Below are positions 52,241 through 62,240 of a stretch of DNA of 64,000 bases, one piece after another. Source of the DNA: Effrenium voratum (taxonomy: Eukaryota > Sar > Dinophyceae > Suessiales > Symbiodiniaceae); the NCBI GenBank assembly GCA_963377175.1, contig CAUJNA010001438.1, forward strand, positions 5,001 to 69,000, in the 5' to 3' direction. Positions within the stretch are counted from its first letter, which is position 1. Each line of letters begins with the position of its first letter. The position numbers and the translations under genes are program-made. The notes under the pieces are model-generated. The model saw only the letters and a list, made by a program, of their open reading frames with translations. It was not told the origin of the DNA and did not search any database.

Positions 52241-52253
52241 GTTTTGTGCAAAT

Positions 52254-53768
52254 TCAATGTCTTCTTTTTGTTCCAAGCCGCTGACCGTTGCTGAAGTCAA
52301 AGGCGTACACTAAGCATTCGGCTACGCCCTCCTTCACTTCATCAAGCTTTGCTGTGAAGACAACCGTGGCGGCGTCGGCCAGTCCCATGCGGGCCAAGGA
52401 AGCTGTAAACGCCTTCAGACACACATGCCTTGAAGAGTACTTACCATGGTGCTGCAATCTTTTGAAAGTCCAGCCTCAACTTCACCCTGCCGGCGTGACA
52501 CACAAATCAAAGCCCGCTTGCCAAAAGAGCTGGCCGTCGTCAGCAATGCCTCGATGGAGGGGCTTGGAATGTCCGCCTTCACGAAGTCATAGCCTGGCAT
52601 GCAGAAGGAAGCGGCTTGCTGGGCAGGATGTGTTCTTTCTTCCCGTTGCACCGCCAAGCGACTGCAGTCAGCGGCCAACACCCAGTCGAAAGGAAGTCTC
52701 TCTTGAACTTCACTGGAGAGCCGCTCGGCTGGGGTGCCCCACGGCCTTGGCTACGACAGTTCTCTAAACTCAATGGCTTGAACAACTTGATGGCTCAAAT
52801 GTGCCACTACAAATTGAACACCCGCTTATGTACAAAGATCGTACTATCCGCATCAAGCGGCAAAAGGTTCTTGCTATGCATGCATCAATTGGCAGCAAGT
52901 GCTCTCCATCTCTTTGGCAGGCGGCAGTGCGCAAATTCCGCAGCCGCCGCTCAAACTGTTCGCTTGGACGTTGCGCTTGAGCAAGGGCAACGCCTTGTAC
53001 ACATCCGAGAGGATCACTGGCGCGGCTCCTATGAGGCGAGGGCTTGGGGCCAAAACAGTCTGGTCCCAAATCTTTCAAATTACGAAAAGTGCTAAATATC
53101 TATGGGCGAAAAAGGTGCCTCTTTTCGTGAGACCACCGTTTTGCTTGTATTGCAAAGGGATTTGAGACACTCGGGTACAGTGAGGTGTGACCTTCTGTCG
53201 AACTATTGCCAGAAAAGGCAGGGTGACATCCCTTGACCATGCTGGGATGCCAGCCGGCTGTGCTGTCAACGTCCTGTCCTCGCTTTGCGGCATACATGCC
53301 CACTGCTCCGCAGCCAGAGCCCAGTTCCAAAACGCTGGTGTGCTTCAGGTCTCCATCTTGGATCGTTGCCAGGTACGACATCAACACCTGCGGGCAAACA
53401 AACAATAACAAACATCTGAAAGCTATTCTGTTGGGACCTGCTTTGACTGTCTCTTTCCTCCCTGCCTTCGCTGCAGGCCAAAGACACCAGGAGCACCATG
53501 AATCATCGCCTTGGCAAAAAGAAGGGCCCCGAACCTCTTGCCAAATCAGGCAAAACATAAGCCGCGCGCAAACAACTTTTAAAAGTGCCAGCTGGAAATA
53601 GATGGAATTCTGGACACACCATTCTACCAAAACAATCCATACGAGACACCTGTCCCACACCATGAGCCAAATGGTCCAACTTACATGACACAATGCAGCC
53701 AAGCATCCCCCAACATCAATGGTCGGATCCTCAACAAGGCATAAGCTGATCTTCCGCTCCTGATCCAC
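52254..53768 (-). CDS. Lysine methyltransferase-like protein (METTL21 / methyltransferase-16 class), 5'-partial
   Basis: This class are SAM-dependent seven-beta-strand protein lysine methyltransferases. Exons, read down the minus strand: 53768-53685 (ISLCLVEDPTIDVGGCLAAL), 53387-53279 (VLELGSGCGAVGMYAAKRG: SAM motif I), 53028 to about 52946 (APVILSDVYKALPLLKRNVQ, the D of post-I), 52745-52663 (PWGTPAERL, FDWVLAADC: the family's D-x-Y region), 52593-52460 (SYDFVKADIPSPSIEALLT, ALICVSRRQ), 52412-52254 (AFTASLARMGLADAATVVF, stop TGA). Joins use GT, GA and GT/GA donors with in-phase AG|G acceptors; a short exon between 52946 and 52745 is missing. The 5' start was not found. It is the first minus-strand gene right of the AT-rich spacer. 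The substrate cannot be deduced. Confidence 0.87.
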
Positions 53769-54955
53769 CTGAGCGGGACCGCAACACGGCAAACGAAAAC
53801 AGCATTTTCTTGCAGCAAGTTGCAAAAACACTCTGAGCTGTCAGATCTGACTCTGTAAACTTCTGGCCTCCACGGTCCGTGTCCACAACCGAGACTCTCG
53901 TGCCATGTTGGCAGCTGCCAAACGCTTATGTAGGCATGTGATGAACTTTTGACCATATGTTTGTGACCGCAATTCTTCTTCCTCATTTCGTTTTTGGGAA
54001 TCAACCTTAACCTTTAGGAGGCTCCTCATTTCGACACGTTTCCCTCAATGTTGAGTGTTTGACACTAACATGGTCTTCCCAAACAGCTCAACGTCGAGGA
54101 ACGGGATGGCTGTTTCTTTGCAGAAAGAAGGGTGTCTGGAAGGGGGTGCATCCACTGCGGGTCACGCACCCACGGACAAAGTGTAGCAAACTCGGCACAC
54201 TTTGGCAAGCATGAGTCCTGTGTACGAGCTTAGAACAAGGACAGCTCTTCCACTGCACCTGAAGTACATCGGACAATGGCAAGGCAGCATGTCGTTTGAT
54301 TCACGAAATTTGGCAAATCTTGTAAGTCTTTTGGCTTCACATGTAGTGAGGATCTCTGGGTTCGCATTTGTAGCCATCGATCTGCTGCTGCTGGCATGGG
54401 TTTTTAGCTGACCCGAGATCCTTAAATATGTTGCATTGTGTGGAATTGGAGCCTTCGGCTCAGACATGGAGTCCTTCCACAAAGGCTTGAACCCTCCCGG
54501 TCTGTACAATGCACGCGTGCATGGAATTCCCTGGCCCAGCTCTTTCCCGCCTTAAAGGCCACGGGTCAAAGTCACTCCAACAGCCTCACCAAGGCCTGGA
54601 ATCCATGTTGCCTGGCAGGGGTTGAGGCTTCAGACACCATTACAAAGCTGGAAGCTAATTACTCGCAAGCTGCCTGTGAGGGCAGATTTTGAAGCAATTG
54701 GCACAAGGAAGGCAACATATTTTTCCACAAAGTCAGACACCCCACCACTACCACCATGAAATCTGATTCAGCTTGCAGAACAACCCAAATCTGCCCCTCA
54801 GTGCCTCAATGCTACCTATCCCGGTCCATCCATCGGTCACATTCCAGGCGCAGCTTCTCATCAACATCAAGCCCCACCACACACAACACACCACACACCA
54901 CACACCACACACCACACACATCTCCGGAATTCAAAAGCAAAGTCGTGTCAAATCC
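53769..54955. other. Spacer between minus-strand genes
   Basis: Nothing clear is seen apart from a CACACAACACACCACACACC tract at about 54880-54935. The 5' exons of the methyltransferase-like gene or 3' exons of the ankyrin gene may lie here. Confidence 0.4.
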
Positions 54956-55890
54956 GAAACATGTGGTGCCTGGCCAAGGCCAGCGGTGTGAGCCCACTCT
55001 GTGTAGTCAATGAGGCATCGGCACCTGACCAAATTTGGCACAAGGGAGGGAGTAGTCTTAGATGGTGTCATGTTCTAAAACGCCGACATCAGTCTCGCTC
55101 ACAAGACTTGTCCACGAGCGCACTTGGTCGTTCATTGCTGGGTTGGTGGCTTTGTGCTTGGTCACTATGCGTTTTTGGCAGGCAAACCGGCAGCTCGTGC
55201 AAGCAATTGGTCACAAAACCGCAAACATTACCAAACACATGAAGGAAGAGTCGTGGAAGAGCCCATCTTGCGCAGTCCTCCAACCAGGGCTCCGGGCGGC
55301 TACCAAGTAAAAGCTCCACGAAAGGAGCCGATCCTATCATGTGGCACATCTGCGGGCCAACCATGTCAGCGCAATGCACGCGACCCACCCATGCAGGCAC
55401 CTGCGACTCAAAAGACTTAATAAACACAATATTGAACAGGCGTTTCCTTGAATGTCAACGTCAAAGTAACCTACTATTCAGCTTGAAACTCTGACCTGCC
55501 ACATCAAACACGCGGTTCCAACATAAAGACAGTCCGACCCATGTCTTATTTTGACCGTGTTATCACTCAAGGCCCATCTCCCATCCGTGCCTGTGAAAGC
55601 AGCCAAATGCAAGGGCGTGCAGCCATCTGCGCGAGACCTGAGCATTGTCTGAAAGCTTCACTCTCGCATGTTCGGAAAATGACAAGGACTACGTTGTGCA
55701 TGCAACCCGGCCATGAGTACAGTTGTCGCTGCAACCACTAAGTTCATGAAACATGCCTACTCCTCACCCTTGAACAAAGCCAATGTGAAACCTGAAAAAA
55801 CGCAGGCTGGCAGAGACCATGCAGGTGCCTAAGAAAGCATCTGAGATGCAAGCACGTTTGCATCTGCAGCACCTTGGTATCTCACTCTAG
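54956..55890 (-). CDS. Ankyrin-repeat exons, partial
   Basis: Minus-strand pieces read as ankyrin consensus: GAADANV near 55870, ADGCTPLHLAAFTG near 55645-55590, FVELLLGSRPEPWL near 55330-55270, and DASLTTQSGLTPLALARHH near 55020-54960. Their order on the minus strand fits consecutive repeats separated by introns. Exon borders, start and stop were not resolved. It could be a gene or a remnant. Confidence 0.5.
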
Positions 55891-56596
55891 TACGCCTCAC
55901 ACCTTAGAACACAAAATGCTCGCCTTTTTCTAGATTAGGCTTCCTCCAAAAACAGTTGCAACTTGGGTACAACTTGGGTAGATAAAGCACCGATCCATCA
56001 ACCAGAAACAAAGAGCTGTTCATGCCACCTTTGGACGCTTGAAGCTCCAACTTAAGAACCAGGTGTAAACCCTACCGTACTGTCAGCAAACCAGGATAAG
56101 GACCAAAGCTCTGGTATCACAGCTCAATGGGCTAAGTTGATGTTGAAGGACGTGAGGATGAAGATAGTGGAAGAACAAATAAAGTGAAGTATTTGGCCAA
56201 TCCCAAATTTCCCTCGACGCAATGCCATGTACCCCTACAACGGAACAGCATGCCAACTTTTACCCCTGAATGTACGGTGCGTGACGCACAAGAGATCCCT
56301 GATGGTTGTGCATAGATGTAAGTATCAACATTCCTATGGTGTATGACTCAACACGAACGCACAGCTCTCTCGCACTTCTTTTATAGCGGGTGCAATCCTT
56401 TGTGATAGTAAACCTCGAACTCCGAGGATTTGCCTTGGTATGCTCCAGTGAGCTAAGGTAGGGCACTGAGTGGGCCCCACTCAGGCCCCCTGTCAGCTTC
56501 CCCACTGCCATCCCGGCGTGTACAGCTGACAGGGTAAACACCCCAATGCACTCCACTACCTATCCCAAGGCACAAAAAGGAAGTGCACAACCGAGA
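55891..56596. other. Spacer downstream of the retroelement
   Basis: No recognised gene. It may include the 3' untranslated or terminal-repeat part of the minus-strand retroelement, but no matching repeat is visible within the window. Confidence 0.35.
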
Positions 56597-57298
56597 TCAA
56601 CGCTGAAACGGGAGATGCCAAATGATCAGCGGCAGAGCGGTCGATTGTGTCGAGAAACCTTTGGAACGGTGCCAAGGATCACGGGCACCTTCCCGGCTGA
56701 TCGCATCAGCCCAGTTTGACTTCGATGGAATGTATTCCCAGTAGATCCAAGTTTGCAAGGAGAACAAAATCACGTGTATCAAATGCGCCATGTGCTCCAG
56801 GTCCGGCTGTGCCGACCGTCCACGCACCAAGCACATCAACGCGGCAGTGTTATCGATGAACCACACCCCCCTGCGATGTCGGAACTTGCCAGGCCGAGCC
56901 ATCAAGGCGAACAGGACCATGGAAAGCTCCAACTGGGCAATCTTGTGATCGCCAGGTGTCCACACCTGGTACAAGGCTGCCGGAATCTGGGCGACGAAGC
57001 CCTCACGCAATTCTGCCTGAGCATCACACCAGACAATCAGGAACCCTCCTGTTCCCTCGCCAGGCACTTCCAGTGCTGCATCTGACGCTGCGAAACAGCG
57101 GGGGCATGCACGGTGCATCACTTCAAACGCTCGGCGTGGCTGCACCTGAAACACGGCTTCGAGCAGCTCGAAACTACGGCAAATCTCAGCGGTCAGGGTC
57201 GAGTGCCTCTCGTCCTGCCGCATCCGGATCGGGTGCAGGCCACCTGCCCCCACCTTACCGAACATGCCGAGTTCCAAGAAATTGGCCAGGCCGTACAC
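56597..57298 (-). CDS. RNase H-like domain of the retroelement
   Basis: The frame carries AALMCLVRGRSAQPDLEHM and IPSKSNWADAISREGA, the C-terminal RNase H signature of retroelement polyproteins, with acidic residues in FIDNTAAL and IVWCDAQ. It overlaps the end of the RT frame in another phase, so a frameshift separates them. Stop at 56597. Confidence 0.75.
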   Translation of the reverse strand: MYGLANFLELGMFGKVGAGGLHPIRMRQDERHSTLTAEICRSFELLEAVFQVQPRRAFEVMHRACPRCFAASDAALEVPGEGTGGFLIVWCDAQAELREGFVAQIPAALYQVWTPGDHKIAQLELSMVLFALMARPGKFRHRRGVWFIDNTAALMCLVRGRSAQPDLEHMAHLIHVILFSLQTWIYWEYIPSKSNWADAISREGARDPWHRSKGFSTQSTALPLIIWHLPFQR

Positions 57299-58528
57299 CT
57301 TGGCGGCTGCGCCCGGGGCGACGCTGCGTGGAACGAGACGCCACCAGCATCCCTTGCAGCTTGCCGTGCAACTTCGCCTTGGCCCAGAACTTCACGTGGC
57401 CATGGGAGAGAGCTTCAGACATGTCATGGTCCAATCCCAGGAAAACGCCTTGGGATTGCATGGCCTGGCGCTTCTCCTCAGCAAAGCAGGTTCCCAAAAG
57501 GACGTTCAGTTGCTCAAAGGCCCACTGTCCAGACCCCTTCGCTGAACGCCAGTCTGTCAAGCTCGCGTCGTCAAAATACATTGACACCAGCACAAAAACC
57601 AGCCTGCGTCCAAGGGACTCCACCAACCTGGAATACCGGTTGAAACTGGTGACCGCCAGGGGCAGCCCAAACAAGAGACCCGCATAAAGCTGGTAGGCTG
57701 GCTCTGCCCACAAATGGTGCCAGAAGACCACCACGCAGCCTAAGCACTCCTGTGGCGACATCGGCGAATGCCGATAGGCATCAGGCCAGTCCTCTCCCCC
57801 AGACTCCCAGGAATCAGCCGCAGCCGCCGCTCGGAGGCTGTCCGGGGTCATCTGTGCCACCACTGCTCGGATGTGCTGCGCAGGGCGCAGGGGCGTGCAC
57901 AAAACCAATTTGTTAGCATCAGCTGACAACTCGCTTTGTCCCCCCTGATCGGCGTTGTCGATTATACGTTGCTTGCCAGAGCTCTGTGTGATAACACGCC
58001 TGGGCATTAACGGAAGGGAGCTCCCTTCACCGCCTGAAGAAGCTCTTGCCGCCGCATCGGGTAGGTGCAGAAACCTCGTTCCGCATCCAGGGTGGACTGG
58101 GATAGGAGAAAGACATCGTCTTTGCCTGATCGCAGGGTGGCCAAGATCCGCTGGTTGTTGGCCTCTGCCCCCATCACCACCTCCTCGAACGGGATGCGCC
58201 GTGCCTCCTGCTCAGGGAAGATGCCATAGGGGGGCGCATATCCAACTGCCGGGAGCCCGCACATTAACCCGTACGGATAGGACACATCCGGCCACGAGCT
58301 CAGGATGATCAAAAGAGCCGTGAAACCCACGTCCCGCTGGGCCGTCACTCGGCAGATTGCTGCCGGTTGCCGCTCCCGCAGCGCAGCCGTGACGCCTTGC
58401 CAGCGCTGCTTCAGCTCCCGCAAGGCTCCTACTGCTTGCCGCCGAAGGTCGATCATCTGACCTCGCCAGCGGGCACAACATGCCGCTGCAAAGCGGAGGT
58501 CCGCGTCCAGCATGGGCTCCTCCTCCAA
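57255..58528 (-). pseudogene. Reverse transcriptase domain, one frameshift
   Basis: The upstream frame (58528-58007) ends ...AVKGAPFR with a stop; the next frame starts at the same place with PRRVITQSSGKQRIIDNAD, so one base is lost or gained near 58010. The second frame has YAGLLFGLPLAVTSFNRY and the catalytic MYFDDASLTD (YxDD-type). Together they span fingers and palm of an RT of the DIRS kind. Confidence 0.8.
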
Positions 58529-58623
58529 AGGCGTCCGATGCTGCCGCCTGTACCAGGCGTGATCGAAGTGCTCATCCGGGGTAGGCTCACCCGCCTGAAG
58601 TGGCGGGAGCGCGGCCTTGTGGC

Positions 58624-59316
58624 TCAGGGCTCCAGCTTGCCGGCCCGTTGCGGTGATCTGTCGAAAACGTGCTGTGCCAGCACCGGCCCCATTGGACCAT
58701 CAACATCAAGCTCCTGGTCCTCGCACCATTCGATAAAAGCAGAGAAGGGGAACGAATTGACGAGGTCCTCAATCATCGGAAAAGTTGTGTGCTGCAACCA
58801 CTCATGGGGAAATGGTCGTCGGAAACGAGTCACACGCGACTCCTGAGAATGCAAATTGCGTGGAAGCGCCTGGGCGCCTGGGATCCCCCCCCAGGCTGCC
58901 AAAGCGGCTCTCCTGGGACGCCTACGGCTCACAGAGCCAGAACCGCGCCCCGGCTCACCGCTCTGCAACCGCCGCTCGAAGAGGAGGCCGATCAAGCCGT
59001 CCGCCTCGCATGGTACCTCCATGGCGCAGTCGCACACCAACGTCATCCCCTCCAGCTCCTCGGACTGGTGGATGTGGGCCACATAATGCGGCAACCAGTC
59101 GTCTCCTCCACAGTGGATACCTGGGATCTCGTTGGCCGCCCATTTGGAACATGCAAGACGGTGGCTATGGTGACCCATACCCACGTAGATGTGTGCGTCC
59201 GGCAAAACTTCCTTTCGCCCAGCACTGCCTGGGCCTGCGCCCGCACAGGTAACCCCTGCGCCTGGGCACCCCGCAAGCGAAGCCCCAGGGACAGGGCGAC
59301 CGGTGCCATAGCCCAC
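58624..59316 (-). CDS. DUF4326-like domain of the retroelement polyprotein
   Basis: YVGMGHHSHRLACSKWAANE, PHYVAHIHQSEELEGM and LVCDCAMEVPCEADGLIGLL match the DUF4326 pattern (an H/R start, then a CDC...CEAD end). Its function is unknown. It follows the methyltransferase-like segment and precedes the RT in the same orientation. A shift in frame occurs near 59240. Confidence 0.6.
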   Translation of the reverse strand: MGYGTGRPVPGASLAGCPGAGVTCAGAGPGSAGRKEVLPDAHIYVGMGHHSHRLACSKWAANEIPGIHCGGDDWLPHYVAHIHQSEELEGMTLVCDCAMEVPCEADGLIGLLFERRLQSGEPGRGSGSVSRRRPRRAALAAWGGIPGAQALPRNLHSQESRVTRFRRPFPHEWLQHTTFPMIEDLVNSFPFSAFIEWCEDQELDVDGPMGPVLAQHVFDRSPQRAGKLEP

Positions 59317-60060
59317 TCACGCATGGCCCTCGGGTCCAACAGCAGCCAGTCCTCCCTGCGACCCACACACTCGACCGTGGGCATCCGGGGGACTCGCAGC
59401 ACTGCTCTGCCCGTTCGCACCGCCCACCATGTAGCGGCGACCGCCAGAGCAAAGCACAACGGGGCCGTATACTCAGCCTCCTCCTTGCTCGGGTAGAAGC
59501 GGCCGGTAGCGCGCTCCACAGGCTCCCACTCCTTGGGATCGTGAGAATGCTGGCAAGCCATGGGCGGCCAAGCGTCGATCTCGTCCAGGTTGTGGCGCAG
59601 TCGCTGCGACTTGGCTCGAGCTCCACCCAGCACACATGCAGAGTAGGTCTTGTCGCGCCATCGCCCTGACTGCCACATGCGTTGCTCCAGGGGCAGGCTC
59701 CGGGCGGGGTTCTCGCGAATAGATGCCCCTCCCCGCACCTCCAGCTGCTCGATTTCCTCCAAAACCCATGCACAGGCCTGGTTGTCGACAGAGACTCGGT
59801 TCAAGTCCCTGCCCCGCAGGCCTGGTAGGCCCTCCGGGTACTGCTCCGAGCGAAGTGGTTGTGGTGCAGGGCGACCATCGTCGAACTTCCGCGGGATCTC
59901 CCGTGCCCGTGACTTCGTAGAGCAATCGATGGCCGCTGCAATGATATCGACCTCCAGCAGCTGCTCGTGCAGCAGCTCCTGCCGCCGAGGGTCGGCCAGG
60001 TCGTGGGTGGCATCCAGCAGTCAGTCAACTGGCAGGCATCGCCAACCGCAATGAAGGAAA
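59230..60060 (-). CDS. Methyltransferase-like domain of the retroelement
   Basis: Minus-strand reading gives HDLADPRRQELLHEQLLEVD, then IIAAAIDCSTKSRAREIPR, RDLNRVSVDNQACAWVLEE, KTYSACVLGGARAKSQRLRH and ACQHSHDPKEWEP, the chain seen in dinoflagellate retroelement polyproteins. The AIDCSTKSRAREIP segment sits where a DPPY-like catalytic motif is expected. The SAM motif itself is not visible, probably lost upstream at about 60050. The frame is interrupted near 59800. Confidence 0.5.
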
Positions 60061-60091
60061 GCTTTGGTCAGCGGTACCCGCGGGCCGGCCA

Positions 60092-61525
60092 TCAAATCAG
60101 CCATGAGAGGGGGAACCGGCTGCGGCAATTCATCCGCTTCCGACCCTGACAGGGATGCCGCCTCCCCGTCGGGGCCCCATCAGGTGGACTTGCGGGGCTT
60201 CTTGCCCCCCTTGCAGTCCTTGGCCGCGTGTCCCAGCCCGCAAACCCGGTCACCCCGGATCCGACTCCGCAGCGATGTACCCCCTGCATGCACTTGCCTT
60301 TGGCGCCGCACTTGCCGTGCTGGAAGGCCTGGCAGATCTGCGTCCCATCGCGCATGGTCCGGGCCACCGGGCGACCGCCGATAGGTTTGCCCTGCGTGAG
60401 GAGGTTGGTACTTGCAGCGGCTTTGGATGCAGATGCCGGTGCCACCTGAGACGAAGCGGCCTGAGGCTCCTGAACCCCCACCGCCCAATGGGCGTCTCGC
60501 GCAGCGTAGACCTCCTTGATCACCACTCCGAGGGGTGCCGTCGATTCGCGGAACCGAGTTACCCACTCAGACCGTTCGTCAACATCTTTGGCCTGCAACC
60601 ACTGCAGGCGCCGAGCCGGCGGCAGTGCCCCTGCCGTCCGCTTAGCGCGGTAGTAGTACTGCATCGCCACATCCAGCGGGACTTGGACGAACTGAGTGGA
60701 GTCCGCCCCAAGTGTCTTCTCCAACTGGATGTCCGGGCTGCTTTGCGTCGCCGCGGTACCCGCCATCGAGTAGGCCACCATGAGCGTGTGGAGCTTGTCA
60801 AGGTAGCCCTCCCAGTCCTGGAAGATCGGCTCCTCCTCGTTGGTCTCCTCGGTGTACAGGCCCTCAGCCAGCTTCCGCTTGCGCTGCACCGTGGTGAGTT
60901 GAAACTGAAGAGAGCGGACCTTCCACACATTGAACACACATAGCATGCGTTTGGCCATTTCCCTGCTGACTCTTGAAACTGTTGAGTTGGATGGACGCAC
61001 CTCGGGGGGGAACCGCAACCGGTAACGCCTCCAGAAAGCCACCTTGGTCTCGCGAAGCTCTCCGTCCGCCAAGAGTGCGTCCAAATCCTCGACGCTCGCT
61101 CTGGAACGACCCTGTTCCGATTGGCGGTAGTACAGGCTCACCGCGTTCCAGGCCCTCCGCAGCCTTGCGGTCTGTACCATGGATTCCTCCCCCAGCCCCA
61201 ACTTACTCACCCAAACCTGGACTTGCTCCTCAGTGTTAAACAGGAACCGAAACTCCTCCAGGTTTTGAATCTTACACTTCAGGAGGGCCTGAACAATCCC
61301 CTCATCCAGGTGAAGTTCAGTGCCAGCGCTTCCAGCGTGGCTTGGATGGTACCTCCTTCCCTTGGCACCAATGGCAAACTCGCCATGATCCGGCCCAGGG
61401 TCCCACCCTGGCCAGCCTGCTCGCCGCGTCACCCGCGGCCTGCCGACCAGAGGACAGTTCGGTGAGAACAGAGAATCTGTCAAGCCCAGCTGCAGACTCT
61501 CTCTCTTGACTGCGGGGCAAGGCAT
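60092..61525 (-). CDS. Gag-like protein with CCCH and CCHC zinc fingers
   Basis: A 477-codon frame with helical Gag-like character and CQAFQHGKCGAKGKCMQGVH (CCCH-like). A knuckle, VCGLGHAAKDCKGG, follows in the neighbouring frame, so a frameshift near 60270 separates the two. It lies directly upstream of the methyltransferase-like segment. Confidence 0.65.
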   Translation of the reverse strand: MPCPAVKRESLQLGLTDSLFSPNCPLVGRPRVTRRAGWPGWDPGPDHGEFAIGAKGRRYHPSHAGSAGTELHLDEGIVQALLKCKIQNLEEFRFLFNTEEQVQVWVSKLGLGEESMVQTARLRRAWNAVSLYYRQSEQGRSRASVEDLDALLADGELRETKVAFWRRYRLRFPPEVRPSNSTVSRVSREMAKRMLCVFNVWKVRSLQFQLTTVQRKRKLAEGLYTEETNEEEPIFQDWEGYLDKLHTLMVAYSMAGTAATQSSPDIQLEKTLGADSTQFVQVPLDVAMQYYYRAKRTAGALPPARRLQWLQAKDVDERSEWVTRFRESTAPLGVVIKEVYAARDAHWAVGVQEPQAASSQVAPASASKAAASTNLLTQGKPIGGRPVARTMRDGTQICQAFQHGKCGAKGKCMQGVHRCGVGSGVTGFAGWDTRPRTARGARSPASPPDGAPTGRRHPCQGRKRMNCRSRFPLSWLI

Positions 61526-61915
61526 CCTAAACAGGAAGGCATGCGCAAATCAGTCAAAACTTTTCACATCCTGACAATCCACTACAATGAGCCCGGCGGC
61601 GAACACCCTACCCTATGAAACTCGGGCCTAGGCAGCTACACAAAAGTATCTTCAGGGCCGAGAGGCCGGGCATTACGCAAAAAATTCTATGAGCTCAGCT
61701 GTTATCCCCGGGCATCCCTCGAAGGAGGGTTTGCAGGCCCGAATTAATGACTGGCAGCTCAGATTTTCTGCCAGCTGGCCGGGGCACGGGCCATGCGCTG
61801 CTGGCACATCATGCGACCCACCGCCAACGCCTCGAAGATGCTGCCGAAGAGGAGCGCTCCCTGCAAGCGAGCCTCTGCGTTAGGCGCACTCTGCTTGAAC
61901 ATGCACAGCGGGGCA
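61526..61915. other. Inter-ORF gap in retroelement
   Basis: Between the phosphatase-like stop and the Gag-like start. No domain is seen. It could contain the element's leader or a terminal repeat. Confidence 0.35.
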
Positions 61916-62240
61916 TCACCTGCCACTCGCAAATGCACGTTGGACCTCGTCGTGGTGAGGTAACCCACCGGCAACGGCCACGGGGTTGGGAGCCGGGCCG
62001 ACCTCCGGGTCGCATAGAGCCAATCCGCGGCCCGCCGATCTCGGAAAGGCCTGAAAGTCGATGTGCCGCAGTCTGCTGATCCGCTGCGCTGACTCCTCCA
62101 AGGAGATGTTCTCGAACAAGGCTCGCACCAGCACCGCCAACGCGGCAGCGCGATGGCGACCCGCCATGCAGTGCAGCAGCACCTCATCCCCGCCATAGAG
62201 ACTCTGGGCGATGGTGGGCCAGTGAGTGCGCCAAGCTCCA
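61916..62240 (-). CDS. Dual-specificity-phosphatase-like P-loop domain in the retroelement
   Basis: The minus strand reads GGDEVLLHCMAGRHRAAALA followed by ALFENISLEESAQRISRLRH. HC-x5-R is the catalytic loop of cysteine-dependent phosphatases, and the following helices fit the small dual-specificity class. It starts inside the last codons of the recombinase frame in another phase and stops at 61916. The general-acid Asp region upstream is not identified. Confidence 0.6.

Noticed and set aside
58669..59496. 275-codon plus-strand frame
   Set aside because: Shadow of the DUF4326-like and methyltransferase-like minus-strand frames.
60155..60943. 262-codon plus-strand frame opposite the Gag-like ORF
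   Set aside because: Shadow of the GC-rich minus-strand coding sequence; the minus frame has zinc fingers and fits the element's order.
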